Assembly (NCBI GenBank): GCA_963556495.2
Contig: OY747712.1
Location: 19,134,735-19,198,734, forward strand
Reading direction: 5' to 3'
Source: Valencia hispanica
Lineage: Eukaryota; Chordata; Actinopteri; Cyprinodontiformes; Valenciidae
Length of the DNA stretch: 64,000 bases
The notes under the pieces were generated by a model. It was not told the DNA's origin and made no database searches. It was given only the letters and a program-made list of their open reading frames with translations. The position numbers and the translations under genes are program-made. Shown here piece after piece: positions 19,440 to 31,315 of this stretch; the first letter of the stretch is position 1, and every line of letters begins with the position of its first letter.

Positions 19440-22098
19440 CAAGATCTGGTAATGATAACCTCAGCCCAAGAATGTATCTGTAAACACCAGAGACCCCACA
19501 ACTATGTGTGTGTGTGAGCATGCTGGTGCATTTAAGGTTTCTCCATACTGGTGTTCGATAGCAGGTGTAAGGAGCCATTGATCCGTCTCCAAAGAATTGA
19601 TGCAGACATGAAAGAGAACACAGCAACAGACGTCCAAATGACCACCAGAGCCCAGGAGCCACAGGCGGACCAGTGCAGGGCCGACCGCATCCCCCAAGAC
19701 AGAAGGAGGGGAGAACCCCAGGGGAACATCCACCAGCTATGATGCAGGGGCTGGGGGGGGCCACAGTGGCGAGCCCACGGGCTCCGCCGGCAACCGGCTA
19801 TGCCAGGGTGGGCCTGGTCGTGGACCCGCAGACCCGGGACCCAGGGGCGCCCCACCCCCCAGCAGGGACCTGACCAAGGATCGGTCGATGAGGGGTCGCC
19901 ACCGTGGGGGCCACGGCCGGCTGCCAGCCAACACTCATCGCCGCCACCCCAGGCCAATTCCCACCGGCAATATCCCAGCGACCCACTCCTGCCCCACGTT
20001 GGGGCTCCTCACCGGTAGCCACAGTGGGCGGATGGCATCCCCAGACCAAGCCCAGCCAGAACCTGGACACCAAGTTGTACCAACTCCTGAATCCTGATTC
20101 AGCGAAACGCAAAGCACCGAGACCAGGCATCCAAGAAAGGGCAAGGCCAGTCAAACCCGCCAATGAACCGACCATGCATAAAATGCACAGAACAGGTGAT
20201 CGAACGAGCAGAGACGCCGGATTCGTATTCCGCACATACAGACACAGTCATACGTTCCCTCCCTCTTAAGCACATACACTCTCACTGACACACCAAGACA
20301 CCCAAGAAAGGATGCTGTACCCACACTCATACACCCCATAAGCTAGAGCTGAAGATCTTTGCCCGAACCCGACGGGTCGGGCCGGGTTCTGGCTTAATTT
20401 CTATCATTGTTCACGGGCTAGGGCTGGGCTCAGATTTTAGCGGTCAGCTGATCATCCCATCAGCGCGAACTAATGGTGTTGATAAAATTCCCAAAAATGC
20501 CCAGGTTTTGATCAGTTTTACAGACCAAGAATATTTATAATAAAGCGCTGCACTGGGCCACTAATATTATTCCGATCTACCTATCAAGATGTTGCATGCA
20601 CACCGCATGCGTCATGATGTGAAAGACCCAGGCGTCAGGCCACTCCTTCTCTCAGATCAAAACAGAAAACATGCTCTGACTGCTCCACTGCGCTCTCAGA
20701 CAGAAAATGCTGAAGTGTAAATGCTCTATTACCAGACATCCTAAGTCTCAATTTGCAGAAGTCTCCTGCATTTATATAGCAGCTCCCTGATTCCCACAAG
20801 TCAGATAAAATCTCCTGAAATCTAGAGCAAGCGGTCAAGAGCACACACAGAAACGCACGCAAGAGAGACAGGCTTTTACGCAACAGAAGCGGTTAAAGTT
20901 GAGGATCTTACTATTCTCTCAGCCACTGCCAAGGTCCTCTTTTTGGGTTTTCAGACTATGGTCAACCTATAAAAAGTAAAATGTCCAGTAAATTGAAAAC
21001 CTGCCGGTCACGTTGTCCGGTGCCATTTTTTTCTAGCAGAAACCCTGATGTGTGACTTTTGAATAATGTCGGGCTGTAACCGGGTTCGGGCTTCAATAAG
21101 CTGTCAATTAAAATATACTCTTCGGGCTCGGGCTGAATTCTCTCGGGCCGGGTTGGGCCCAATTTTTAAGGCCCGATTACAGCTCTACCATACGCACTCT
21201 ATACTCCCAGGTCCAGGTACTGATGCCCCAGTAGAGCAACCAGCCCCCGGACCCGGGAGATGGACCCCCTACCTTCTAGGATGGAGAGAAGCAGACCACC
21301 AAGTCCCCCATAGTGGCGACGCAGCCCACCAACCCAGGTCCCCGACCAGACCCCCTGATCCTCCTCCGGACCCTAACCCCTGATGGCCAATAGTAAACAG
21401 GGGTGTGAAAAGACCCCTCCATCCTCCCGCTCGAGAATGATGTTGATGCGTGTTATAATGTGCATTTAAAACCGAGAGGTGGGATGTGGGGAAGGAAGCC
21501 ACACATTTCCCAACCCCCACCCTGAGCCCTCAGTGTCTATATACGGTTTAACAGTGGGCACCGGCACCAGAGGTGAAGCTGATTGAACAGCTCCCCCTCT
21601 GGATGCTGAAAAGTGTGCCCACCCCAAAGTCCCAACATATGTGTCATACAATTGTCATAAGTGGAAGTGTCTAATTTGTACAGTAAAATTGGGATCCAAG
21701 CCGCCACAGGATGGCGAAGATGGAAATCCCTCCTCACACCCCAGTGAAGGGCCCATGCCCCAGGACCCTATTTGAGTGGTAAAGTGATGGAGCGGGTGGA
21801 CAGAGCTCAAGGCCTCACCAGGGGAGGGAGGCCTTGGCACATTGAACTCAGGGCCCACGGCTGCAGCACCACCAAGCCCCATGGATCCCAAGACAGTCCC
21901 CCCACTCCCATCCCAGAAGGAGAGCTATACCCACCCCGACATTCGCTCTACTATCAGAACACAAAAGTCACTAGACACCCAGGTTGAGTTCTTCCCCCTT
22001 CACCAGCACACCCCTCCCCCCTGTCCAAGTGCACCCCGTAGGGGGAGAGCACCTGTCGCTAAATAGCAACAGCCTTCCCGCCAGCAAAGGAGGCCCCG
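19440..22098. repeat. GC-rich repeat-like segment of unknown class, interrupted
   Basis: Two GC-rich blocks (19440-20343 and 21188-22098) that were one unit before a hAT insertion. They are rich in CCAC/GGG words and hold many overlapping frames on both strands, none with a recognisable domain. The abrupt composition change from surrounding AT-rich DNA suggests an inserted element. Class and exact ends are not determined. Confidence 0.4.
20344..21187. mobile_element. Non-autonomous hAT-type element, 844 bp
   Basis: Begins 'tagagctgaagatc' and ends 'gattacagctcta', giving an 8-bp terminal inverse. Flanking 8-mers ccataagc (20336-20343) and ccatacgc (21188-21195) match at 7 of 8. GGGC-rich subterminal motifs occur at both ends. 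It splits the GC-rich segment. Confidence 0.8.
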
Positions 22099-22404
22099 TG
22101 TCACGCTGCCCTATTCACTCCTCCTCATTGTCCTCACCTGTCTCTCCAATCAACCACACCTGATCCTACTCACCTCCTGCCTTTAAAGCCCATCACTTCT
22201 CTCCACTCAGTGCCGGATCATTATATTGTCTTCATCCCCATGGTGTGTCGTCTACCTGCCTCTCCGTTCCTGCCCGATGTCCAGTCTCTCCGTTCCTGCC
22301 GTCGTCCTCTTCACCATCATCATCATCAACTCCTCCTTTAATAAACATCCTGCACCTGCTATCAGCGTCTGCATTTGGGTCCATACTCCACACACTTCCT
22401 GACA
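22099..22404 (+). mobile_element. Solo LTR, gypsy-like
   Basis: About 306 bp starting 'tgtcacgctgccc' and ending 'cttcctgaca', the TG...CA ends of an LTR. An AATAAA (22339-22344) lies in the second half and a 'cctttaaagccc' TATA-like box near 22191. Flanking bases ccccg and ccccc give an approximate target duplication. No internal retroelement sequence adjoins it, so it is a solo LTR. The gypsy assignment is by style only. Confidence 0.65.
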
Positions 22405-22574
22405 CCCCCAGCGCCAAACAACCACAGCCACAAATAATCTCCAAGTATGACACATTTTATAGGGGTTTGCTGAGCAGGAACTTTCAAGGTCTGTGTAAAT
22501 GACATAGAGGAACTGAGCGTATTGTAGGAGAAGTCAAATCCAAAGCAAGCCGGAAAAGAAGATGTGTGTCATTT

Positions 22575-25487
22575 CATATAAACTACTATAAAATTTCATT
22601 ATAGTAGAGCTTTATCAGACAATGGTGTAACAATTTTTAAAGAATCTGTTCCATTCTTACTTTCACCAGTGCCTCAGATTAACACAGTGGATGGCAGCAA
22701 TTCTATCTCTAACCCTTCAGAAATTGATGGTCTGGTTCACAGCGTTACGTCCTCATTGCGTTTGGCATTAGATAGTGTAGCCCCCTTAAAAAAGAAAGTG
22801 GCTAGTCATAGGAGGCTGACTCCTTGGTTTAACGCAGAGTTGCGTACTTTAAAGCAGAATACTAGGAAGTTGGAGAGAAAATCTAGAGGATTCCTATTTA
22901 ACCTGGAATAACAGTCTACTGCTGTATAAAAAGACCCTTCGACAAGCTAAAACAGCATATTTTTCATCATTAACAGAGGCAAATAAAAACAATCCTAGGT
23001 TTCTTCTTAGTACGGTTGCCAAACTTACACAGAGTCACAGCTCTGTTGAGCCAACTATTCCCCCAGCTCTTAGCAGTGATGATTTTATGGGATTCTTCAT
23101 AAATAAAATTAATTATATTAAAAATAAAATCATTGGCATCCTCCCAAACATAATTACTTTTTCCTCAGTAAATGAGGCAGCATCGGAAAGAACTGCAGAA
23201 CCACATTTGTGCGTAGGCTGTTTTGATTCAGTCGAGCTTTCGGAATTATTAAAACTATTAGCCTCATCTAAACCTTCAACTTGTATGTTGGACCCAATCC
23301 CAACCAAATTATTTAAGGAAGTGTTCCATTTGGTTCCTGGCCCCATTTTGTATATGATGAATCTATCCTTAGTAAACGGATACGTACCACAGGAATTTTA
23401 AATAGCTGTAATTAAACCTTTACTCAAGAAACCTTCCCTTGAAAAAGATGACTTAGTGAATTACAGACCTATATCTAACCTTCCTTTCTTATCCAAAGTC
23501 CTTGAGAAAATTGTTGCTAATCAAGTCTGTGAGCATCTAAACAGTAACTAGCTGTTTGAAGAGTTTCAGTCAGGTTATAGAGCTCATCATAGCACTGAAA
23601 CAGCACTGGTGAAGGTTACTAATGATATTCTCATGGCCTCAGATAAAGGACTGGTGTCTGTTCTGGTTTTGTTAGATCTCAGTGCTGCTTTTGACACAGT
23701 CGATCATAATATTCTATTAGAAAGGCTTGAACATGTTGCAGGGATCAAAGGAACAGCACTAGGCTGGTTTAAATCATATTTGTCTGACAGATTCCAGTTT
23801 GTTCATCTAAATGATCGTTCTTCTTCACTTTCAAGGGTTACTTGTGGAGTTCCACAGGGTTCTGTGGTTGGACCAATTCTTTTCACCATATATATGCTCC
23901 CAATTGGTAGAATCATTAGACAGCATGGGATAAATTTCCACAGCTATGCCGATGATACACAACTATATTTATCCATAAATCCTGATGAACCCAGTCAGTT
24001 AGGTAGATTACAGGCATGTCTGGAAGACATAAAAACATGGATGAATCTAAACTTTTTGCTTTTAAATTCTGACAAGACAAAAGTTGCTGTCTTTGGACCA
24101 GAAGTTCTAAAAAAGAAACTGATAAGTCAATCACTTCATCTGGATGGCATTAAATTGGCCCCCAGTAATAACGTAAAGAACCTCTGGGTTATTTTTGACC
24201 AAGATTTGACATTTAAATCCCATATTAAACAGGTTTCTAGGATTTCTTATTTTCACTTCCGGAATATTGCTAAAATTAGAAACATCCTGTCCAGGAGTGA
24301 TGCTGAGAAACTAGTCCATGCATTTGTTACCTCAAGGCCGGACTACTGTAATTATTTACTATCAGGAAGTCCACAAAATGTCATTAAAAGCCTTCAGTTG
24401 ATCCAAAATGCGGCAGCAAGAGTTCTGATGAACATTAAAAAGAGAGATCACATTTCTCCTCCTTCAGCTTCCCTTCATTGGCTCCCTGTTAAATTCAGAA
24501 TATAATTTAAGATCCTTCCTCTTATATACAAAGCCCTTAATAATCAAGCGCCATTATACATCAGAGATCTAATTGTTTCATATGTTCCCAACAGAGCACT
24601 TCGCTCTCAGACTGCAGGTTTACTTGTAGTTCCTAGGATTTCTAAAAGTAGAATGGGAGGCAGATCCGTTAGTTATCAGGCCCCTCTCCTGTGGAACCAG
24701 CTCCCAGATTTAGTCCGTGAGGCAGAAACTCTGTTTACTTTTAAAGCCAGGCTTAAAACTTTCCTTTTTGATAAAGCTTATAGTTAGAGTGGCTTAGGTC
24801 ATCCTGAGATAGCTCTGTAGTTATACTGCTACAGGCTTAGACTGCTGGAGGACAGACTTACCTATTTTCTTCACTCTGCTACTTCCTTTTCTACTACTAC
24901 TCTCCAGCTGTATTACTGTACATTCTGTTATTTCGACTGTTAACTTTGTGTTCTCTCAGTGTTTTTCTCTCCATAGAAGATATACCTGGTCTGGTATCCT
25001 GCTTGGCTGCAATGCCCTGTTGGACGGGTGGCATCGACTGGGATGATGCTCCCAGTAACTGAACATGCACTGTGTCCTGTTATCAACTTTTTACTTTCTG
25101 TAACATAGAAAGTACTCTTATATCGGATCTTCTTTTCCTTCTGTGTCTCTGCTTTGTCTTCTCAAACCCCCAGACGGTCGTGGCAGATGGCCACTCCTAC
25201 TGAGCCTGGTTCTGTTGGAGGTTTCTTCCTGTTAAAGGGGAGTTTGTCCTCTCCACCATTGCTACATGCTTGCTCAGTATGAGGGATTGCTGAAGGATTG
25301 CTGTGGTTGGAAAGTCTGCCCAACCTCACGCCAATGACTGACGCAATCTGCTGGGATTCCTTAAGTAGGAAACTTTTTACTGATTGGAATGTTTGTATAA
25401 ATGTATTGAAATGACTTCTTGTTAAGTGCCTTGAAATGACATCTGTTGTGAATTGGTGCTATATAAATAAACTGAATTGAATTGAAA
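22575..25487 (+). mobile_element. L2/CR1-clade LINE, 5'-truncated, with 13-bp target duplication
   Basis: Non-LTR retrotransposon bounded by a perfect 13-bp duplication (atgtgtgtcattt at 22562-22574 and 25488-25500). It starts inside the ORF2 linker, so ORF1 and the endonuclease are absent. The 3' UTR ends with 'aattggtgctatataaataaa' and an (ATTGA)n tail, as in fish L2-type elements. Related 3' ends lie at 6530-6849 and 37617-38395. Confidence 0.88.
22669..24790 (+). pseudogene. L2-type LINE ORF2 remnant: linker and reverse transcriptase
   Basis: Frames in succession: linker at 22669-22911, RT fingers at 23087-23401, and RT palm and thumb at 23609-24505 (298 codons). The palm contains 'LLDLSAAFDTVDH', 'CGVPQGSVVGPILFTIYM' and the catalytic 'YADD' at 23944-23955, then the C-terminal 'LHWLPVKFRI'. 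Stops and frame changes separate the pieces (for example a TAA after 'PQEF' near 23400 and a TAG near 23550). The catalytic core is preserved, but the gene cannot make a full enzyme and has no endonuclease domain. Confidence 0.88.
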
Positions 25488-25539
25488 ATGTGTGTCATTT
25501 TTACCCCTGGTATAAAACTAACACTTACACAGCTTTTAA

Positions 25540-25775
25540 GAAAAAGGAGCGTCATCCAAACAGTCAAACAAGGTGGTAGTAGCCTGATGGTGTGGTGTTG
25601 TGTTGCTGCTTCAGGACCTTCATTTCTATAATTGATGGAATTCTTATCAGAAAATCAGAGAATGTCTGCCACCAGTTTGTGACCTTAATCTTAAGCGCAT
25701 TTGGATTATGCAGTAGGACATTGACCTGAAGCACACTGGCAAGTCTACCTTTAAATGGCTAAAAAGATAAATATA
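25540..25775 (+). pseudogene. Tc1-like transposase relic
   Basis: The fragment reads 'LMVWCCVAASGP' in one frame, then 'LMEFLSENQRM'-type text and, near 25730, 'PEAHWQVYL' with stops. This is the pattern of the central catalytic region of a Tc1 transposase ('WGCFAASGTG ... NDPKHTS') read through frame changes. Directly follows the LINE target site. Confidence 0.6.
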
Positions 25776-27937
25776 TTATATTAAGATAAATAAATTAAAA
25801 TTAGGGTTTTAAGTAGAAAAACTAAAAGTCTCGCGTTTAGTTATTGTTTAGTTATGACCAAGCTGCAGTTTCACATAGGGGCAAGTTGGCTTGTGTAGTT
25901 CTTTTTCTCCTAATACAGTAAATTAAAGAATCACATTCAAACTGTGTTTTTTATTTACCCTGTTTTTTTGTTTGTTTTTTTGCCTGATGTAAAACTTTGA
26001 TCTGAGACACTCAAGATAGAAAAAGTGAAAGCAGATGAAATCTGTGATATTTACCACCACATAAGTCAATCATCAATTTTGAACCTCAACCAGACTGATG
26101 CTGGAATGGGATTTCAAAGGAGCTATGCATAAATAAAATTAGTTGGTGCTGGTGCTCCACCCACGCAAATAACACACTGCAGGTAAGGGGATGACAAAAT
26201 CAGGCTCGTAAAAAAATATCATAATTATAATAATCATAATTACAATATATTTAGAATTAATATTTGCAAAACATGTTAATAGGTATGAGCAACACAAAAA
26301 CAACACATTTGCTTCAGAAAAAAATGAATCTCCTTTGGGACCTCTCTTTTCTTTGCCTCTTCTCAAGTTTAAAAACGTAGCAAAACCTCATTTTACGTGC
26401 AGTCATTCAGTACTGGGGGAACACTAAGCTTTTTTGAACAAATGAAAAACATGGAAAATGATAAATACAAAAGTAACAAAGACATGAGAAAGCATTTGAG
26501 CTTAGAGCACCTAAATGGTTAGCACCAACCCTGAAGACATAGGCAAAGGAAAGTGAAAGACAAGGATGATCTGAGCAAGTAAATATGGATTCCATTTTGC
26601 TCAATCTGAAGGTGACTCTTTTCCTGTTCAAAAGTGTTTACACAGCTCTTTTGGTGTGCACCAGAGAAGTGCATTAGGAAAGAAACCTCTCATTGGGAAA
26701 ATGAAAGCTGTCCCTAATTTGAAATAAGCAGAGGCATCGAGTTACCCGGAGCCAACTGGCTGACCTGTAGCACTGCTATTGCCTGAGAGGGCGAACAAAA
26801 ATGTAGAATTGGTCTTTTAAAAATGCAAACATAAGGGTTATTACTACATTAAAGATAATAGGGGTGGGCATGCCTTTCCTGATTATTTCACTGTATAAAA
26901 AATAAATAAATCCATAATCTGTTGCCAGCGATTTCAAAAAGTGGGAGGTAATGTTTTTGGTTTTCATTGAGTCTTTGGGTAAATTAATATTTTTAAATTC
27001 AGGGTGGGGGATTGTGGGCAGTTGCAGTTTTACAACATGAACCTTGGTTCATTCCTGCTGCCTTCATGATTATCAGCTGATAAAAAGTTGTGAGACACAG
27101 CCTTTACTGCATTTTAAAGAAAAAAACTCCATAAAATGTTATGCTAATCTCATGATTTATGTGTTTCATTATAAACTTTTTTCTGTCCTCCCTGTCAGTT
27201 TGCATGAGTGTTGTTCTCATTACATTCTAAATTTGTTTAAGTTTCTATAAAAACAGTTAGGTTGATAAAAAAATAGCAAAACAAAAAATCCTTTGCACTT
27301 TTCGCTTAATTAAAGAATTGAAGGGTTGAAGACATTAACCAATTATGAGGTCCAATGCACTGAAAAAATAAAACATAAAGAGATGATTGCATTATCAAGT
27401 CTAGCTAAATATGTTTTTATTGTTGCACAGTAATTTAACAGATGGGGAGATGGTTGCAAAGCAACCATTCAGAGAGATTTGTCACCTAAACACAAATGTC
27501 GCCCACAGAACAGAAATAAATATCCCATTACCTCTCAACGAGCCTGTTGTCTTGTTTTTGCAGTTGCACGCACATTTAGCCTAGTTTTGCTTACACACCC
27601 AAGATAATACAACTGCGACTATAAGTTAGAGCAATCTTGATACACATTGAACTTACAGATGACACACAGGATGTACTCCTTCCTTTGTGACAGGAGGAGC
27701 CTAGCTATATATTCAGGGGTTCCTTTAGATCGGAGCTTCTATCCACTATTTATTGTTGATGTGAGGACTGAGGTCCAGCGCTGATGGTCAAGTAACTTCT
27801 CTGTTGATCTTTATTAAATTAAGTTTACATAAATTCTCTTGTAGCATCCTAATGGACCAAGTCCCCATTGCTGGGGTACAGATACCGGTTGATTTCATAA
27901 CTCTGACACACTGATTTTCATATTTGTCTCATCTGTT
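25776..27937. other. AT-rich sequence, no gene recognised
   Basis: About 2.1 kb with only short frames. I saw no splice-bounded conserved peptide and no clear element ends. Candidate frames at 26139-26366, 26407-26631 and 26776-26967 have no motif and high AT bias. Confidence 0.4.
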
Positions 27938-28152
27938 TATACATTCCGGCAAAAAAGTATTTGGCAGCCAATGATTTGTTCAAGTTGTCCCACTTAAAAA
28001 GACGAGAGAGGTCTGTAATTTTCATCATATGTACACTTCAACAGAGAGACAGAATGTATACAAAATTCCAGGAAATCACATTGTTTGATTTAAAAAAAAG
28101 GTATTTGTATAATGGTGGATAAAATAAGTATTTGGTCCACAAAAGTTCACCT

Positions 28153-28600
28153 CAATACTTTGTACCGCAACCTTGGTTGGCAATGACAGGGGTTAAACAT
28201 TTCCTGTAGGTCTTCACCAGGTTTGAACACACTGTAGCTGGTATTTTCTCCCATTCTTCCATGCAGATTTTTTCTAGAGCTATGGTGTTTGGGGGCTGTT
28301 GCTGGGCAACACTGACCTTAAACTTCCTCCACAGATTATCTACTAGATTGAGGTCTGGTGGCTGGCTAGGCCACTCCAGAACTTTGAAATGCTTTTTACG
28401 TAGCCACTCCTTCAATGCTGCAGGTGGACCTTTCAAGGGCGGCAGGATTTTAATCCATGACGACATAGTGTGTTACTAATAGTAATCTTTGTTACTGTAC
28501 AGTAGTTCCTCTGTGTAGTTCTGGCCTATTTCCTCACCGTTCTCAAGATCATGTGTACCCCACGAGGTGAGCTCTTGCATGGAGCCCCAGGTCGATGGAG
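28153..28600 (-). pseudogene. Tc1-like transposase, N- and C-terminal pieces with central deletion
   Basis: Minus-strand codons near 28600-28526 give '[20 protein letters not shown]', the second DNA-binding helix region of Tc1 transposases. From 28466 to 28153 the frame gives '[20 protein letters not shown]' and ends '[11 protein letters not shown]', the last catalytic block and C terminus. The first two catalytic acidic blocks that should lie between are missing. The acidic residue normally in 'NPIENLW' reads 'NLVDNLW'. Non-functional. Confidence 0.8.
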
Positions 28601-28834
28601 ATTGTCAGTGATCTTGTCTTTATTCAATTTTCTAATAACTGCTCCAACACCTGTGATGGTGCTGTGGTGGTGCCCTTTTGTGTTTGGCAAATGTGCCAGA
28701 TAAATATGCTGCAGCAATGGCTCAGGATGAGCAGATAACGAGGCAGAAGACTCTGGAGATTGCTGTGTTTTACACAAGGCGGCTGTGATGGCTCAGAATG
28801 GGACGGCATGCAATGAGTAGGCGCGCATGCACCT

Positions 28835-29220
28835 TCATAGCACTGATGTCGTCGTTATACAGACATCGAGCAAGGTATGTGCAATGTCCACGTGTGACCA
28901 CGACCCATTTCTCCCACAACTATCCTGCATGCATGGTTGTTTAGATTTTTATTTACCCAGAATGCCCTGCACATTAGTCCGCTTCCTGCTTTTGGTGCTG
29001 TCCCAGTCCGGTTGCCATTCATATATGCAATCGAACTGCAGCAGAGTTCGTTTCAATCAAACTGAGACCAAGACGAACTAGAGTTAACTTGTTTGGTTCA
29101 AATCAAGAGTTTGATTGCGCATTCACACTTCCCCAAATTAACCGGACCTTCTAGGCAAACAAACTAGAGTTTTATTTAAGCGGACTAAACAGGGCTGGTG
29201 TGTATGTAACCTTAAAGAAG
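28835..29220. repeat. Dispersed DNA-element-like repeat inside Tc1
   Basis: Contains 'ctgcagcagagttcgttt', 'gattgcgcattcacactt' and 'ggctggtgtgtatgtaacc', features of an abundant fish repeat recognised by eye. It falls inside the Tc1 element and so was inserted later. Exact ends and class are uncertain. Confidence 0.45.
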
Positions 29221-29363
29221 TAGTAACAGGTCTGTGACGGGCCAGAATTCTTGCTTTTTTGTAGGTCCTAAATATTTATTTTCTGCTCCAATATACAGAT
29301 AAATTATTTAAAAATCATACAATGTGATTTCCTGGATTTTATTTTACATTTTGTTTCTCACAG

Positions 29364-29440
29364 TTGGTTGGTGCCTATCTCCAGTGGTCATGGATCGGGG
29401 TACACCCTGGACAGGTTGCCAGTCTTTCACAGGTATTATT
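29364..29440 (-). repeat. Partial copy of the repeat at 216-400
   Basis: Shares 'ggtgcctatctccag' and 'ggggtacaccctggacagg' with the copy at 306-363. Short and without the CATC end. Confidence 0.6.
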
Positions 29441-29454
29441 TAACAGATTGTTTA

Positions 29455-29720
29455 CATTCCTAAGATATCTTAATGATGTATACAATTTTGACCAATGCCT
29501 AATAAGGTGTTGGACCCCCTTTTGCTGTCTAAACAGGCCTGACCCACCAAGACAAGGACTGCAATTAACCCCTGAAGTGTGTTGCAGTAAAATCCTGTAA
29601 ATTGTGACGTGGGCCCTCTGTAGATAAAACGTATTTTCTGGCACTTTTCACAGATGCTTGTTTGGACAGAGATATGGGGAATTTGGAGACCAAGTCAACA
29701 CCTCAAATAGCAATGCAAGA
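29455..29720. repeat. Teleost dispersed repeat ('gtgttggacccccttttgctg' type)
   Basis: Motifs 'aaggtgttggacccccttt' and 'ggggaatttggagaccaag' followed by 'caacacctcaaa' belong to a high-copy fish repeat that I recognise but cannot classify with certainty. The short frames here are not genes. Confidence 0.5.
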
Positions 29721-30600
29721 CAATAAACATATAGTAACATGATTATTGTATGCAAAATCAATACCATTATAAATATTTTTACAGTCTTGTTAAAAATGTA
29801 TTGAAAATATTCCAACAGTATTATTGCATGCTGAAGCAATTGCATTAACCGTGCATGCAGTAGAATCGATCAGTTTTCAAGCTTATTTTTAACCAACAAT
29901 AATGGTTGTTGAATGTTACTGAAAAAAGTAACATTAATTAAAAAAAATACTTCATTTACACAATGTTCTAAAATAATGACATTAATTAAATAAACAGCTC
30001 TAATATCTAGTCAGAAGATGATGCTTTTACTGTAAGAAAATATTCTCAAATGTTTCTCCTGAATATTAAAAGAACAAATGTAACCGCCTATGTTCTGTCT
30101 CAGTGCGTCTTGCTATAAAATTGTTAATATAACTTTAACAAGTGGCAATTAAATACAGGTCACAAATTTCAAAACTTTATTAAAATATGTTACAGACCAT
30201 TGTTACCAAATTTGCATACAGAGTATGCTGCCGATGTAGCTGTAGATTTATGTAAAGCTGTTGCTCATTATTGACTTTTGCAGAAATTAGAAAAGGAGAT
30301 GTCACCCAACACTAGTTAGCAAGTTGTTTAAATAATCAGTTTCAGTGCGGAAAATATAATATCAAAGTAATTTGTGGTGATGAGAAAGTTCAGAATTTGG
30401 ATGTAAGTTAGTTATACTTTATGTAAGTCATGTATATCCTGTTTTCAGTAAAATGCAGGACCTTTTCCAATACATTTGTTACTTTGGCAGATGAAACCAA
30501 TGAATCATTGTTTAGGGTAGGACATGAAAGTGTCAGTGAATTAAAGTAAAACTAAATTTAAAGTATTTGGTGGCATAAAAGCAAATTGTGAAGTCAAGTT
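29721..30600. other. AT-rich sequence, no feature recognised
   Basis: About 0.9 kb without coding potential or element ends. Confidence 0.4.
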
Positions 30601-30912
30601 ATTTTTGAATTAATTTCAGATTGAAAGAGTGCACAAATCAACATTTCTGGGAGTGATTACAGATCACAAACTCTGTTGGAAGCCAGAAACAGAATATTTA
30701 AAATCTAAATCTATGACGACTCTTTATAAAGCAAGGGACAAGAGGAGTAAGAAAAGGTTTGTATCCATGATATTGCTCTTTTATAACAACATACTAAGTT
30801 CCAACCATGCAATGTATTGACTCTGGTCCACACTCCATACCAGTCGGTGGCAGTAATGCACCAATTTGTTGTTTGCAGGCAGCTGATAAACACAAAGAAG
30901 AAGAAGAACTGT
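30600..30912 (+). repeat. LINE 3' fragment: RT end plus (GAA)n tail
   Basis: The frame at 30629-30820 with upstream codons reads 'IERVHKSTFLGVITDHKLCW', a palm/thumb motif of non-LTR reverse transcriptases ('STxFLGVxID..L.W'). It is soon followed by 'cggtggcagtaatgcacc' and an (GAA)n tail at about 30895-30909, the 3' end form of a LINE family common in fish. The two parts are closer than in an intact element, suggesting internal deletion. Clade not determined. Confidence 0.6.
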
Positions 30913-31200
30913 ACTGTGTTATTGTTAGGCTGACTTGCATGCTAACGGTAGTTCTGATGAAAACTATGTGAGAAATACACAAAAGGACGGGGATTATCAA
31001 GGTTTTAATGGGCATACAATGTTGGATTTGGGACATAAGACTTGTTGTGGACTAACTATTTTTAAGGAGGATATTAAAAGGAAACTTCATCCATTTGCAT
31101 TAAGCTTTGTATCGCAAGAAACGCAGTCATGTTTTTGAATGGTCGTGCATTATACCCTCAGTTTCCCCTGAGACAAGAGAAATAGTGATTTCAATGTTGC

Positions 31201-31257
31201 ACTTCCTGCTTTAAATGACGTAAAAATCGTCATTTTACGTCATTTAAAGCAGGAAGT
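31201..31257. repeat. Perfect 25-bp inverted repeat (palindrome)
   Basis: Arms 31201-31225 and 31233-31257 are exact complements, separated by 7 bp (atcgtca). It lies about 60-85 bp upstream of the first possible start codons of the P2X7-domain gene. It could form a cruciform or RNA hairpin, or be a remnant of element termini. Confidence 0.95.
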
Positions 31258-31315
31258 CCTATATCTTTGTCGAGTGTGTTAGACTACAAACTTTTTCCCA
31301 GGAGGCGGCTAATGG

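Larger units (their letters stand above)
27938..29370 (-). mobile_element. Tc1-like transposon, internally deleted and invaded
   Basis: Inverted ends are seen as 'ccaggaaatcacattgtttgat' near 28066 and the complement of 'aatcatacaatgtgatttcc' near 29310. The left outer part has 'gtatttggcagccaatgat' and the right 'aggtcctaaatatttat'. Between them on minus are two transposase pieces. A separate repeat (about 28835-29220) occupies the right half. The total is shorter than a working Tc1 after the invader is removed, and part of the catalytic region is missing. Confidence 0.7.

Noticed and set aside
19096..19442. Lys/Glu-rich and Phe/Ser-rich frames on opposite strands
   Set aside because: Both come from one purine-rich tract with no motif or splice context.
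19532..20269. Several frames over 100 codons on both strands (for example 19798-20235)
   Set aside because: GC-rich DNA lacks stop codons by composition. The frames overlap on both strands, are rich in Pro/Gly/Arg and show no domain. One would have to read across a repeat border.
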